Origin: Paragemmobacter kunshanensis
Lineage (GTDB): Bacteria; Pseudomonadota; Alphaproteobacteria; Rhodobacterales; Rhodobacteraceae
DNA: 64,000 bases
Assembly: GCF_011059185.1 (NCBI RefSeq)
Contig: NZ_JAALFE010000002.1
Location: 232,824 to 296,823 of the forward strand
Reading direction: 5' to 3'
The notes beneath the pieces are model-generated. The model saw only the letters and a program-made list of their open reading frames with translations, had not been told where the DNA came from and did no database searches. The position numbers and the translations under genes are program-made. Of the stretch, positions 26,283 through 36,842 are shown one piece after another. The number at the start of each line of letters is the position of its first letter. Position 1 is the stretch's first letter.

Positions 26283-26310
26283 GATATAGCGAAACGGGCC
26301 GATCTGTCAA
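26283..26310 (-). promoter_or_regulatory. Sigma70-type promoter of the XRE-ImmA unit
   Basis: On the minus strand a perfect TTGACA (26305-26310) is followed by 16 bases and TATATC (26283-26288), 28 bases before the XRE ATG. This is the best-matched promoter seen in the window. Confidence 0.7.
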
Positions 26311-26331
26311 CCCGCATGGTTAATTCTGTCA
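26303..26331. promoter_or_regulatory. Candidate XRE operator
   Basis: TCTGTCA occurs at 26303-26309 and again at 26325-26331, a 22-bp period (two helical turns). An inverted pair AACC-N5-GGTT (26309-26321) lies between. The first repeat overlaps the -35 box of the XRE promoter, as expected for an autoregulated repressor. Confidence 0.5.
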
Positions 26332-26359
26332 GCCTGATTGGTGAACGCGCGAGCCAGAG

Positions 26360-26385
26360 AAAAGGGCGGCCCTCCCGGACCGCCC
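26360..26385 (-). terminator. Intrinsic terminator of ilvC
   Basis: On the minus strand GGGCGG pairs with CCGCCC (26364-26369 and 26380-26385), extended by two pairs after a mismatch, followed by TTTTCTCT. It lies just after the ilvC stop and before the islet. Confidence 0.75.
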
Positions 26386-26410
26386 CCCCTTACTCAACAC
26401 TGACGGATGA

Positions 26411-28473
<2,063 letters not shown>

Positions 28474-28625
28474 CCCGTCTGGGGGGCATCCCGTCGATTT
28501 CGGCCAGGTGAGCCGCGGCGACCATTCCGGGAATGAGTGAAATGGCCGGGCGGGCATGTCGGAATCGGGCTGGCTTTGGGGGGCGGCTGCGCCATATTTG
28601 GCATGAGTGACAGGGAGAGAGCCTC

Positions 28626-29753
28626 ATGACCCAATTGCCGCATGCACATGTCGACCCGGAGGGATTGCAGGAATTCTCGGTCGTCTTCACGGACCGCAGC
28701 CTGAACCACATGTCGGCGCGGTTTCAGGGGGTGATGCGGGATGTGTCGGGGCTGTTGAAAGAGGTCTATCGCGGGTCTGCCGTGGCGCTGGTGCCGGGGG
28801 GCGGGACCTATGCGATGGAGGCCGTGGCGCGCCAGTTCGGCAAGGGGTCGGTGCTGGTGGTGCGGAACGGGTGGTTTTCCTTCCGCTGGACGCAGATCTT
28901 CGATGCGGGCGGATTTGCCTCCAACACCACCGTGGTGATGGCGCGGCAGACGGGGAACGATCCGCGGGCGCCCTATGCGCCGCCACCGGTCGAGGAAGTG
29001 GTGGCGAAGATCCGGGAGGTTCGCCCCGAGGCCGTGTTCGCGCCCCATGTGGAGACGAGCGCGGGTATCATCCTGCCGGATGACTATATCGCCAGGGTGG
29101 CGGCGGCGGCGCATGAGGTGGGGGCGGTGATGGTGCTGGATTGCATCGCCTCAGGCTGCATCTGGGTGGATATGGAAGCGACGGGGGTGGATGTGCTGAT
29201 TTCCGCCCCGCAGAAGGGGTGGTCGGCCTCGCCCTCGGCCGGGGTCGTCGTGCTGTCCCCGCGCGGGGAGGAACGGTTGGCGGCGACCGAAAGCAATTCC
29301 TTTGCGCTGGACCTGAAGAAGTGGCGGGCGATCATGGCGGCCTATGAGGGCGGCGGGCATGCCTATCATGCCACCATGCCGACCGACGCGATCCTGGGCT
29401 TCCGCGATGCGATGCTGGAGACGAAGGCGATGGGGTTCGCCGAGGCAAAGGCGGCGCAATGGGAATTGGGGGGTGCGGTGCGGGCGCTGCTGGCGCGGAA
29501 GGGTGTGCCTTCGGTCGCAGCCGAAGGCTATCAGGCGCCGGGCGTGGTGGTCAGTTATACCGATCAGCCCGAAGTGCAGAACGGATCGAAGTTCCGTTCC
29601 GAAGGCCTGCAGATCGCCGCGGGCGTTCCCCTGCAGGTGGGCGAAGGGGCGGAGTTCCGCACCTTCCGTCTGGGCCTTTTCGGGCTGGACAAGCTGAAGG
29701 ACGTGCCAGGCACCGTGGCGCGGCTGGAGCGCGCCGTCGAAGCGGTGCTGTAA
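28626..29753 (+). CDS. Class V aminotransferase, alanine-glyoxylate type
   Basis: A 375-residue fold-type I PLP enzyme. PGGGTYAMEAVARQF near 58 is the cofactor phosphate loop, HVETSAGIILPDDY near 139 and VLDCIASG (Asp for the pyridine nitrogen) near 171 follow, and the Schiff-base lysine is in SAPQKGWSASP near 196. The alanine-glyoxylate/serine-pyruvate aminotransferase family matches in length and order. The exact amino donor is not decided by sequence. It lies 152 bases after the Lrp pair on the same strand but with its own AGGGAGAGAGCC ribosome-binding site. It ends at a set of three hairpins. Confidence 0.85.
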   Translation: MTQLPHAHVDPEGLQEFSVVFTDRSLNHMSARFQGVMRDVSGLLKEVYRGSAVALVPGGGTYAMEAVARQFGKGSVLVVRNGWFSFRWTQIFDAGGFASNTTVVMARQTGNDPRAPYAPPPVEEVVAKIREVRPEAVFAPHVETSAGIILPDDYIARVAAAAHEVGAVMVLDCIASGCIWVDMEATGVDVLISAPQKGWSASPSAGVVVLSPRGEERLAATESNSFALDLKKWRAIMAAYEGGGHAYHATMPTDAILGFRDAMLETKAMGFAEAKAAQWELGGAVRALLARKGVPSVAAEGYQAPGVVVSYTDQPEVQNGSKFRSEGLQIAAGVPLQVGEGAEFRTFRLGLFGLDKLKDVPGTVARLERAVEAVL

Positions 29754-29755
29754 CG

Positions 29756-29860
29756 CCCGGAAAATCTTTCAGGAAAGATTTTCCGGGGGCCGGACCCGAA
29801 ACTTTTCCATGAAAAGTTTCGGGAGAGGAGACCCGAGAATTTTCTGGAAAATTCTCGGGT
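29756..29860. terminator. Three consecutive hairpins between convergent genes
   Basis: CCCGGAAAATCTTT-CAGG-AAAGATTTTCCGGG (29756-29787, quoted with its loop separated), CCCGAAACTTTTC-CAT-GAAAAGTTTCGGG (29795-29823) and ACCCGAGAATTTTC-TG-GAAAATTCTCGGGT (29831-29860). Each stem is perfect or nearly so with an A/T-rich core. They separate the aminotransferase from the convergent UbiH-type gene and probably terminate both. Confidence 0.75.
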
Positions 29861-29862
29861 TC

Positions 29863-31062
29863 CTAGCGGACGCCGAGGCCCGCGCGCATGAGCGTCTTGC
29901 GCACCGGGGCGACCGAATAGAAGGCGTTCAGGGCGGTGGCGCGCAAGTCACGTAGTCCTTGCGCGCCCATCATCGAGGCGCGGTTGAGCGCGTCGATGCC
30001 GGTGACGCGGGCCTGCACCTCCCAGTGGCGCTTGCGGTGATAGGCATCCAGCATGGTGGCACCGCCGAGGCCCGTTCGATCGGCGGTGGCGAGGTCGAGC
30101 AGCACGCGCAGATCGGCGAGTGACATGTTCAGCCCCTGCGCGCCGATGGGCGGGACGACATGGGCGGCTTCGGCCATCAGGGCGCATCTTTCGCCGGCCA
30201 TGCGGTCGGCGATCTGGCTGATGATCGGCCAGACGGAGCGGCGGCTGATCAAGGTCAGCGGGCCGAGGATGTGGCAGGAGCGCAGGTTCATCTCGGCCTC
30301 GAAGGCGTCGACGGGCAGCGCGGCGAGGCGCTGCACATTGGGGCCGGTTTCCATCCAGACGATGGCGGATGAGGGCAGCCCGTCTCGATCGGGCAGGGGC
30401 ACCAGGGTGAAGGGGCCGCCGGAGCGGTGGATCTCGGTCGAGATGTCGCGATGCGGGATGGGATGGGTCACGGCAAAGGCCAGGGCCTTCTGGCCATAGC
30501 GCAGGGTCCGGGTGGGGATGGCCAGCGCCTCGCGGATGGTGGAGGCGCGGCCATCGGCGGCGATGACAAGGCGCGCGGCGATGCGGGTGCCGTCCGACAG
30601 GGTGACTAGCGCCTCGCTGTCGCGGGTCAGGAGCGCGGTGGTGGCGAGGCCCGGGCGGAAGGAGACATTTGGCAGGTCCGACAGTCGGGCGACCATTTCG
30701 CGCCGGAGAAGCCAGTTGGGCAGGTTCCAGCCGAAGGGCTGGTCCGAGATGTCGGCGGCATCGAAATCCTTGACGATGCGGGGTTCGGGCAGGTCGCCGC
30801 CGGCGTCGATGATGCGCATGATCTGCAGCGGCGCGGCATGGGGGGAGAGCCTGTCCCAGAGGCCCGCCGCCTGCAGGACGGGAAGCGAAGGTTGCAGGAA
30901 GGCGGTAGTGCGCAGGTCGGCGCCGTTATCCTCCATCCTTGTGACAGGGGGCTGGGGATCGACGCAGATGACGTTGAAGCCCGCCGCCCCGAAGGCCGCC
31001 GCGGCGGCCAGCCCGGCGACACCGCCGCCCGAGATGAGGATTTCCGTGCTTTCGCGTGTCAT
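29863..31062 (-). CDS. UbiH/UbiF-family flavoprotein hydroxylase
   Basis: A 399-residue FAD monooxygenase of the ubiquinone-hydroxylase family. The N-terminal dinucleotide fold is ILISGGGVAGLAAAAAFG, a VIAADGRAS (DG) motif lies near 168, and MAEAAHVVPPIGAQGLNMSL near 290 is the second FAD-binding signature, with Glu replacing the more common Gly-Asp start. Members hydroxylate the benzoquinone ring during ubiquinone synthesis; which carbon is modified (UbiH, UbiF or UbiL-like) cannot be read here. It ends at the triple hairpin and starts about 120 bases before a small membrane-protein gene on the same strand. Confidence 0.88.
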   Translation of the reverse strand: MTRESTEILISGGGVAGLAAAAAFGAAGFNVICVDPQPPVTRMEDNGADLRTTAFLQPSLPVLQAAGLWDRLSPHAAPLQIMRIIDAGGDLPEPRIVKDFDAADISDQPFGWNLPNWLLRREMVARLSDLPNVSFRPGLATTALLTRDSEALVTLSDGTRIAARLVIAADGRASTIREALAIPTRTLRYGQKALAFAVTHPIPHRDISTEIHRSGGPFTLVPLPDRDGLPSSAIVWMETGPNVQRLAALPVDAFEAEMNLRSCHILGPLTLISRRSVWPIISQIADRMAGERCALMAEAAHVVPPIGAQGLNMSLADLRVLLDLATADRTGLGGATMLDAYHRKRHWEVQARVTGIDALNRASMMGAQGLRDLRATALNAFYSVAPVRKTLMRAGLGVR

Positions 31063-31180
31063 GGCCGCCTCCGTTTCGCGAAGAGATACGCCTGTTGGCG
31101 GCGAAGGCGAAGCGACAAAGTGCCCCGGCGGGTTGGCGCGCGCGGGGGGGTGCGGGGGGGCGTGTGGCCCCCCCGCCGGG

Positions 31181-31438
31181 TCAGGGCAGGGTGATCCAGA
31201 TCAGCAGGGTGAACATAACGGGCACGAAGGCCACGGCGGGAAGGACAAGGGCCACGAAGCCCCAGGTCTGCACCGCCAGGACGATCAGCGTCAGAAGGAT
31301 CGTCAGCACGTAATAGATCGTCGAGATGTCGCGCGCGATGTCGCGCGCCACATGGCCGAGGATCGGTGTCGCATGCAGGATGCGGCCGGCGAGGCTGGGC
31401 TGGATGGCGATGGCGGTGGCGGGGGTGTGAAGCGACAT
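31181..31438 (-). CDS. Small membrane protein of unknown function
   Basis: An 85-residue protein with a hydrophilic N-terminus and two predicted membrane helices (about 41-59 STIYYVLTILLTLIVLAVQ and 61-82). The ATG at 31438 follows AGTCCCAGATG context with GGAGT a few bases upstream. No family was recognised. It sits between the UbiH-type gene and the HAD nucleotidase gene in the same orientation but with gaps near 100 bases on both sides, so it may be transcribed alone. Codon bias is like that of its neighbours. Confidence 0.65.
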   Translation of the reverse strand: MSLHTPATAIAIQPSLAGRILHATPILGHVARDIARDISTIYYVLTILLTLIVLAVQTWGFVALVLPAVAFVPVMFTLLIWITLP

Positions 31439-31537
31439 CTGGGACTCCGGTTTACTGCCCCTTTATGTGGGGCGAAGCCGGGTGGGATCAACGGGCTTTG
31501 CTGCGGCGCAGCGTCGCGCGTCGGGCCGCGCGCCCCT

Positions 31538-32188
31538 TCAGCGCCCCGTCAGGCGGGAGAGGAAGTAAGACAGGTCGGCGGCATGGTGGTGGATATGCGG
31601 CGCGGGTTCCGGGTCAGGGGCGATATGGACGGTGCGCATGCCCATGGCATGGGGCGCGGCGAGGTTGCGGGCGTCATCCTCGAACATGGCGGCGGTGGCG
31701 GGGTCGAGCCCGTCCTGCGCGAAGACCTGTTCAAAGGCGGCGCGTTCGGGTTTCGGGCGGTAGCCCGCATGTTCCACGCCATAGACCGCGTCGAAAAGCC
31801 CGGTCAGGCCGCGGGCGGCCAGAACGCGATGGGCATAGGGGGTATCGGCATTGGTATAGACGATGCGGCGCCCCGGAAGGGCCGCGATGCGCTGCGCGAG
31901 CAGCGGATCCGGGGACAGGACCGAGAAGTCGATGTCATGGACATCCGCGAGATAGGCTTCGGGGTCGATCCGATGTTCTGCCATGAGCCCGGCGAGGGTG
32001 GTGCCGTAAAGCTTCCAGTAGCTGGCGCGCAGGTGATCGGCATGGGCGCGATCCACGCCGAGCGCGGTCATCACCCAGTTCGTCATGCGGATTTCGATCT
32101 GGTCGAAGAGGCGCATGTGCGGCGGGTAAAGCGTGTTGTCGAGGTCGAAGACCCAGCTGCGGATATGGGAGAAATGTTCGGCGGGCAT
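31538..32188 (-). CDS. HAD-superfamily pyrimidine 5'-nucleotidase
   Basis: A 216-residue HAD hydrolase of the SDT1/pyrimidine 5'-nucleotidase subgroup. Motif I is FDLDNTLYPPH (nucleophile D15, acid D17), motif II is YTNAD near 111, the motif III Lys is in YRPKPERAAF near 144, and motif IV is FEDDARN near 169. It would dephosphorylate UMP/CMP-like substrates; related enzymes can act on other small phosphates. It is divergent from a GntR-type gene across a spacer that contains a 15-bp tandem duplication (CTGCTTTGGG at 32231 and 32246). Confidence 0.85.
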   Translation of the reverse strand: MPAEHFSHIRSWVFDLDNTLYPPHMRLFDQIEIRMTNWVMTALGVDRAHADHLRASYWKLYGTTLAGLMAEHRIDPEAYLADVHDIDFSVLSPDPLLAQRIAALPGRRIVYTNADTPYAHRVLAARGLTGLFDAVYGVEHAGYRPKPERAAFEQVFAQDGLDPATAAMFEDDARNLAAPHAMGMRTVHIAPDPEPAPHIHHHAADLSYFLSRLTGR

Positions 32189-32312
32189 GGGGACAGGGTA
32201 AGGCCAGTCTGGCGCCGCCGCAATGGGGCGCTGCTTTGGGGGCCGCTGCTTTGGGGGCGCGGCATCGGGGGCGTTGCATGGGGGCGAGGGGGTGGCTAGT
32301 GTCGGCCACGGT

Positions 32313-32984
32313 ATGCGGATGCATCCAGTCGTGGCCTGTGGAGGGGATGTGCAGAAGGACGCCTATACGCTGATTCTGGAGGCGATCGACGCGGGGCTTT
32401 ACAAGCCCGGCGACCGGCTGGTGGAATCGGAACTGGCCGAGCGGCTGGGCGTGTCGCGCACGCCGGTGCGCGAGGCGCTGCAGCGGCTGGAGACGCAGGC
32501 GATGCTGACCCGCGACGGGCGCAGCCTGATCGTGGCCTCGCTGGATCACAACCAGCTGGCCGAGCTTTACGCGGTGCGGACGGAGCTTGAGGGGCTGGCG
32601 GCGCGGCTGGCGGCGCGGCATGCCACGGATGAGGAGATCCGCGTGCTGCGCGGCATGGTCGAGGATGACCGGGCGCTCTTGGGCGCGGATCCAAAGCTGC
32701 TCAGCCGGGCGAACAAGCGGTTCCACAAGCAGATCCATCTGGCCAGCCACAACCGTTTCCTTGTGCAGCAACTGGATCTTGTGCATCGGTCGATGGCCTT
32801 GATGGCCAATACCTCTTTCGCGGCCGAGGGGCGCGATGAGGTGGCGCTGGCCGAGCATGACCAGATCGTGCGCGCGATCGAGGCGCGGGATGGCGAGGCG
32901 GCCTATCAGGCGCTGCGCCAGCATATCAGCAAGGCCTTTGAAACACGCCTGCGGGTGGATGCGGGCGAGATCCGGACGCGCTGA
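32313..32984 (+). CDS. GntR-family (FCD/FadR-type) transcription regulator
   Basis: A 223-residue regulator. The N-terminal winged helix (about 14-75; YTLILEAIDAGLYKPGDRLV, ELAERLGVSRTPVREALQRLE) is the GntR signature. The all-helical FCD effector domain (about 80-215) carries ELYAVRTELEG, FHKQIHLASHN and EHDQIVRAIEARD, which supply the Asp and His residues that bind a metal and a carboxylate ligand. Start at ATG 32313 or 32319; the longer frame crosses a repeated GC-rich spacer. The regulated gene and ligand are unknown; the nearest candidate is the divergent HAD nucleotidase. Confidence 0.88.
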   Translation: MRMHPVVACGGDVQKDAYTLILEAIDAGLYKPGDRLVESELAERLGVSRTPVREALQRLETQAMLTRDGRSLIVASLDHNQLAELYAVRTELEGLAARLAARHATDEEIRVLRGMVEDDRALLGADPKLLSRANKRFHKQIHLASHNRFLVQQLDLVHRSMALMANTSFAAEGRDEVALAEHDQIVRAIEARDGEAAYQALRQHISKAFETRLRVDAGEIRTR

Positions 32985-33005
32985 GCGCGGCTGCCCGGGC
33001 CATTG

Positions 33006-34949
33006 TCAGGGCGGGGGATCGGCTGCCGTGTCGAACTGGCCATGCTTGGTCTTGTCCCAGTGGAAGGGGCGCGAGATCGCCTCGACCAGGGCCTTGGCGG
33101 CGGCGAAGCTGGCCAGCAGCGCATAGGGCTTGAGCATCGGCAGCCAGAGAAGCGACAGCCGGTTCGGGCTGCGCCGCATGGCGAGGGCCACGAGGGCGAA
33201 ATCTGCCAGTTGTGCCAGAAGCAGCGCCAGCGCCAGCAGGCGGAGCGCTTCGGGTGAGAGCAGGCCGCCCAGCGGATGCGCCATGCCGAGCGGCACCAGC
33301 CAGAGCGACCAGAGCGCGGGATTGGCCACGCCCTGCAGAAGCGAGCCGAGGATCAGCGCCTGCATCCCCAGAAAGCCCGCCGCGCCCAGATCGCGCCAGA
33401 GTTGCCGGGGCGCGCGCATGTGGACGATCCAGGTCATCAGATAGCCCTTGGTCCAGCGCGACCTTTGCCGGATCCAGGGGATGGCATGGCAGTTCGCCTC
33501 TTCCATCGTGGTGGAGGGGAGGATGTCGGTATACCAGCCGTTGCGCGCCAGCCGCAGGCCGAGATCGCAATCCTCGGTCACGTTATGGGCATCCCAGCCG
33601 CCGACCTGCAGCAGCGCGTCACGGCGCAGGAAAAGGGTCGTGCCGCCCAGCGGGATGGGCAGGCCCAGCCGGGCGAGGCCGGGCAGGACAAGCCGGAACC
33701 AGGCGGCATATTCGAAGGTGAAGCAGCGCGCGATCCAGTTTGTGGCGGGGTTGTAGAAATCCAGCATGCCCTGAAGGCAGGCCAGACGGGGCGGGGCCGC
33801 GGCGAAATGGGCGGCGACCTTGCGCAATTGATCGGGGGCGGGGGCGTCCTCGGCATCGTAGATGCCGATGAGGCCGCCGCGCGCCAGATCCAGCCCGTAG
33901 TTCAGCGCGCGCGGCTTGGTGCGGATCGTGCCGTCGGGCACGGTGACGACGCGCATCCAGTCGGGCAGGGCGATCCTGGCAAGGGCGCGGCGCGTGGGGT
34001 GATCGCAGGCTTCCAGCAGAAGGATCACATCCAGCCGGTCGCGCGGGTAATCCAGCGCCGAAAGGCGGCGGATCAGGCGGGGGGCGATGTCGTCTTCGCC
34101 ATAGAGCGCGATCAGGACCGAGATGGTCGGAAGGGCGTCGTCGGGCAGGGGGCGCGCCTCGGGGATGGGGTGGCGGCTGGCCCAGGCGGCGGCGAGTTTC
34201 AGCGCGAAGAGCGCCGCGAAGGAGGCCAGCGCGCCGAGGATGAGCAGGGTGAAGACCAGATCGGGGCGCAGCATGGCCGCGCCTGTGGCGCCAGCCCCAA
34301 GGGCAAGGGTCCAGAGCGCGAGGCCGATGCGATCAAGGCTGCGGCAGCTTTGGATCGCGGGGGGGCGCTGTTCGGCGGCCTGCACGAGGGCAGGGCCGTG
34401 TTGGGCGAGAAGGGCCGCCTCGATCCGGGGGCGCGGGCAGGGCAGGGGGCGGATCCGGGGGCCGAAGAGGGCGGTCAGATGGGCGCGGTTGCGGTCGAAG
34501 GCATCGGGTGTGGCGGTGAGGAGGATCACCTCATCCCCCAGGCGGCGGCAGGGGATGAGGCCCTGGCGCAGGGCGAAGGCGGGGCCGAGGCGATCGAGCA
34601 TGGCGCGATCGGGGATTTCGATCAGCGGATCGACCGAAAGGGGCAGATGCGGGCGCAGCGGCAGGACGCGGGCGAGCGGGCGCGCAGAGCGGGTATCGGC
34701 GGGGGCCGGTTCGGGAAGGGTGAGGGGCTGGTCGGTGGCGGCGAGGCGCGGCAGGAAGATCGCCGCCGCTTCGGCAAGGCCGGGGGCCGGGTTGGCGGTG
34801 CGGGGGGCAAGATCGGCTTCGGGCAGGGCCGGTTGCGGAAGGGTCGGTTGTGCTGGGGCCGGTTGCGCAAGGCCCGCCGGGCGGCGGGCGGTGGCAAAGG
34901 GTGCAAGCCCGGGATGGGCGATACCGTTCTGGTAGAGCGGGGCAGGCAT
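33006..34949 (-). CDS. Membrane glycosyltransferase family 2 with an N-terminal T2SSE-N-like domain
   Basis: A 647-residue protein. Pro/Ala-rich N-terminus (1-95), then a segment (about 100-190) resembling the N-terminal domain of type II secretion ATPases (RLGPAFALRQGLIPCRR, LTALFGPRIRPL). Two membrane helices (about 205-255) precede the GT-A domain (about 270-500), which has ALYGEDD, YDAEDAP (DxD), TEDCD (catalytic base) and QRSRWTKG (QxxRW), the set found in processive glycan synthases. Several C-terminal helices follow. It likely assembles an extracellular or periplasmic polysaccharide; the product is unknown. The tail of the gene faces the GntR gene. Confidence 0.85.
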   Translation of the reverse strand: MPAPLYQNGIAHPGLAPFATARRPAGLAQPAPAQPTLPQPALPEADLAPRTANPAPGLAEAAAIFLPRLAATDQPLTLPEPAPADTRSARPLARVLPLRPHLPLSVDPLIEIPDRAMLDRLGPAFALRQGLIPCRRLGDEVILLTATPDAFDRNRAHLTALFGPRIRPLPCPRPRIEAALLAQHGPALVQAAEQRPPAIQSCRSLDRIGLALWTLALGAGATGAAMLRPDLVFTLLILGALASFAALFALKLAAAWASRHPIPEARPLPDDALPTISVLIALYGEDDIAPRLIRRLSALDYPRDRLDVILLLEACDHPTRRALARIALPDWMRVVTVPDGTIRTKPRALNYGLDLARGGLIGIYDAEDAPAPDQLRKVAAHFAAAPPRLACLQGMLDFYNPATNWIARCFTFEYAAWFRLVLPGLARLGLPIPLGGTTLFLRRDALLQVGGWDAHNVTEDCDLGLRLARNGWYTDILPSTTMEEANCHAIPWIRQRSRWTKGYLMTWIVHMRAPRQLWRDLGAAGFLGMQALILGSLLQGVANPALWSLWLVPLGMAHPLGGLLSPEALRLLALALLLAQLADFALVALAMRRSPNRLSLLWLPMLKPYALLASFAAAKALVEAISRPFHWDKTKHGQFDTAADPPP

Positions 34950-35023
34950 GGGGTCATCCTGGTGATTGCAGGATGACCTTGCCCGACGGTCGGTTAATAC
35001 GGAGTTAAGGCCCCCGGCCCCTG

Positions 35024-36178
35024 TCAGGCCGCGCGGCGGGCGCGCATCGCCTCGGCGAAGCGGTCGAAGAGGTAGTAGCTGTCCTGCGGACCGGGGCTGG
35101 CCTCGGGGTGATACTGGACCGAGAAGATCGGTTTCCCATCCACCGCGATGCCGCAGTTCGACCCGTCAAACAGCGAGACGTGGGTTTCGCTTACGCCTTT
35201 GGGCAGGGTCTGGCTGTCCACGGTGAAGCCGTGGTTCATCGAGGTGATCTCCACCTTGCCGGTGGTCAGGTCCTTGACCGGATGGTTCGCGCCGTGATGG
35301 CCGTGGTTCATCTTGACGGTCTTGGCACCCAGCGCCAGCGCCAGCATCTGGTGGCCAAGGCAGATGCCGAAGAGCGGCAGGTCGCGCGCCAGAACGCCCT
35401 GGATCATGGGGACGGCATAGCTGCCGGTCGCCGCCGGATCGCCCGGGCCGTTCGACAGGAACACGCCTTCGGGGTTGAGGGCCAGCACATCCTCGGCCGT
35501 GGCGGTGGCGGGCAGCACGGTGACGTCGCAACCTGCCGAGGCGAGGCAGCGCAGGATGTTGCGCTTTGCGCCATAGTCGATGGCCACGACGCGCGGGCCT
35601 TCGCCCTTGCGTTCGGTATAGCCTTCGGGCCAGGCCCAGCGCATTTCGTTCCAGCGGTAGGACTGGGCGCAGGAGACATCCTTGGCGAGGTCGAGCCCGA
35701 CAAGGCCCTTCCATCCGCGCGCCTTGGCGACCAGCGCGGCGATGTCGAAATTGCCGTCCGGATCATGGGCCAGCGCCACATGGGGCGCGCCCTGCTGGCG
35801 GATCGCGCGGGTCAGGCGGCGGGTGTCGATGCCGCCGATGCCGATGCGGCCCTTGGCCGTGAGCCATTGGGTGAGTTCGCCCGTGGCGCGCCAGTTCGAG
35901 GGTTCGGTCGGATCCCATTTCACCACCATGCCGGCGGCGACGGGGGTGCCGGTTTCATCGTCCTCCGCGGTCACGCCGGTATTGCCGATATGGGGGAAGG
36001 TGAAGGTCACGACCTGGCCCGCATAGGACGGGTCGGTCATGATTTCCTGATAGCCGGTCATCGCTGTGTTGAACACGAGTTCCGCCACCGTTTCGCCGGT
36101 GGCGCCAAAGCCTTTGCCGTAGAAGACCGTGCCATCGGAGAGGGCGAGGCATGCGGTCGGTTTCGCGGAAGCGGGCAT
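35024..36178 (-). CDS. carA: Carbamoyl-phosphate synthase small (glutaminase) subunit
   Basis: A 384-residue glutamine amidotransferase subunit that releases ammonia for carbamoyl phosphate, used in pyrimidine and arginine synthesis. The N-terminal CarA domain contains FYGKGFGATGETVAELVFNT; the class I GATase triad includes Cys273 in FGICLGHQ and the histidine in YHPEASPGP near the C-terminus. ATG 36178 gives the typical length. carB is not in this window. It is divergent from yqeY, a conserved pairing in this order. The spacer (36179-36360) must hold promoters for both. Confidence 0.97.
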   Translation of the reverse strand: MPASAKPTACLALSDGTVFYGKGFGATGETVAELVFNTAMTGYQEIMTDPSYAGQVVTFTFPHIGNTGVTAEDDETGTPVAAGMVVKWDPTEPSNWRATGELTQWLTAKGRIGIGGIDTRRLTRAIRQQGAPHVALAHDPDGNFDIAALVAKARGWKGLVGLDLAKDVSCAQSYRWNEMRWAWPEGYTERKGEGPRVVAIDYGAKRNILRCLASAGCDVTVLPATATAEDVLALNPEGVFLSNGPGDPAATGSYAVPMIQGVLARDLPLFGICLGHQMLALALGAKTVKMNHGHHGANHPVKDLTTGKVEITSMNHGFTVDSQTLPKGVSETHVSLFDGSNCGIAVDGKPIFSVQYHPEASPGPQDSYYLFDRFAEAMRARRAA

Positions 36179-36360
36179 GGGGCGACTCTCCTATCGGCAA
36201 ATTGCGCGGACACTAGTTGTGAAGGGGGGCGGGGTCAAGGCTCTGGCGCAAAAGGAATATGCTGTAATTTCAATGTCTTGATCTTTCAGTGCCCTGTTGT
36301 GGCGGGGGCCCGGAACGGCTATGTTGGCAACTTGTGCCAACCTTTGGGGAAAGGTGACCA

Positions 36361-36819
36361 ATGTCATTGCGGGAACGCCTGCAGATCGCGCTGAAAGAGG
36401 CGATGAAGGCCAAGGAGGCCGAGCGGCTGTCGACGCTGCGGCTGATCAATGCCGCGATCAAGGATCGCGAGATCGCCGGGCGTGGCGAGGCGGGCGATCA
36501 GGAGGTCGGGGATCCCGAGATCCTGGCCATCATGGGCAAGATGGTGAAGCAGCGCCAGGAAAGCGCGCGCGCCTATGAAGAGGGCGGGCGGCTGGAACTG
36601 GCGGAAAAGGAATTGAACGAGATCCGGGTGATCGAGGAATTCCTGCCGCGCCAGCTGTCGGAGGCCGAGGTGGAGGCGGCGGTGAAGGCCGCCATCGCCG
36701 AAGTCGGGGCCAGCAGCATCCGCGACATGGGGCGGGTGATGGCGGTGCTGAAGGGGCGCCATACCGGGCAGATGGATTTCGGCGCGGTGGGGCCGCGCGT
36801 GAAGGACATGCTGGCCTGA
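36361..36819 (+). CDS. yqeY: GatB/YqeY-domain protein
   Basis: A 152-residue all-helical protein related to the tRNA-binding tail of the GatB amidotransferase subunit. SLRERLQIALKEAMKAKE, RLSTLRLINAAIKD, EIRVIEEFLPRQLSE and IRDMGRVMAVLKGRHTGQMD are the conserved segments. Stand-alone YqeY proteins may act in tRNA-dependent amidation or another tRNA process; the role is not settled. ATG 36361 has GGGGAAAGGTGACCA upstream. The convergent esterase gene ends 24 bases after its stop. Confidence 0.93.
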   Translation: MSLRERLQIALKEAMKAKEAERLSTLRLINAAIKDREIAGRGEAGDQEVGDPEILAIMGKMVKQRQESARAYEEGGRLELAEKELNEIRVIEEFLPRQLSEAEVEAAVKAAIAEVGASSIRDMGRVMAVLKGRHTGQMDFGAVGPRVKDMLA

Positions 36820-36842
36820 GGCCGCCGCCTGCCCGGCGCGGG

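Noticed and set aside
36179..36360. Defined promoters in the carA-yqeY spacer
   Set aside because: The spacer is A/T-richer than its surroundings, but I could not pick a -35/-10 pair better than chance.
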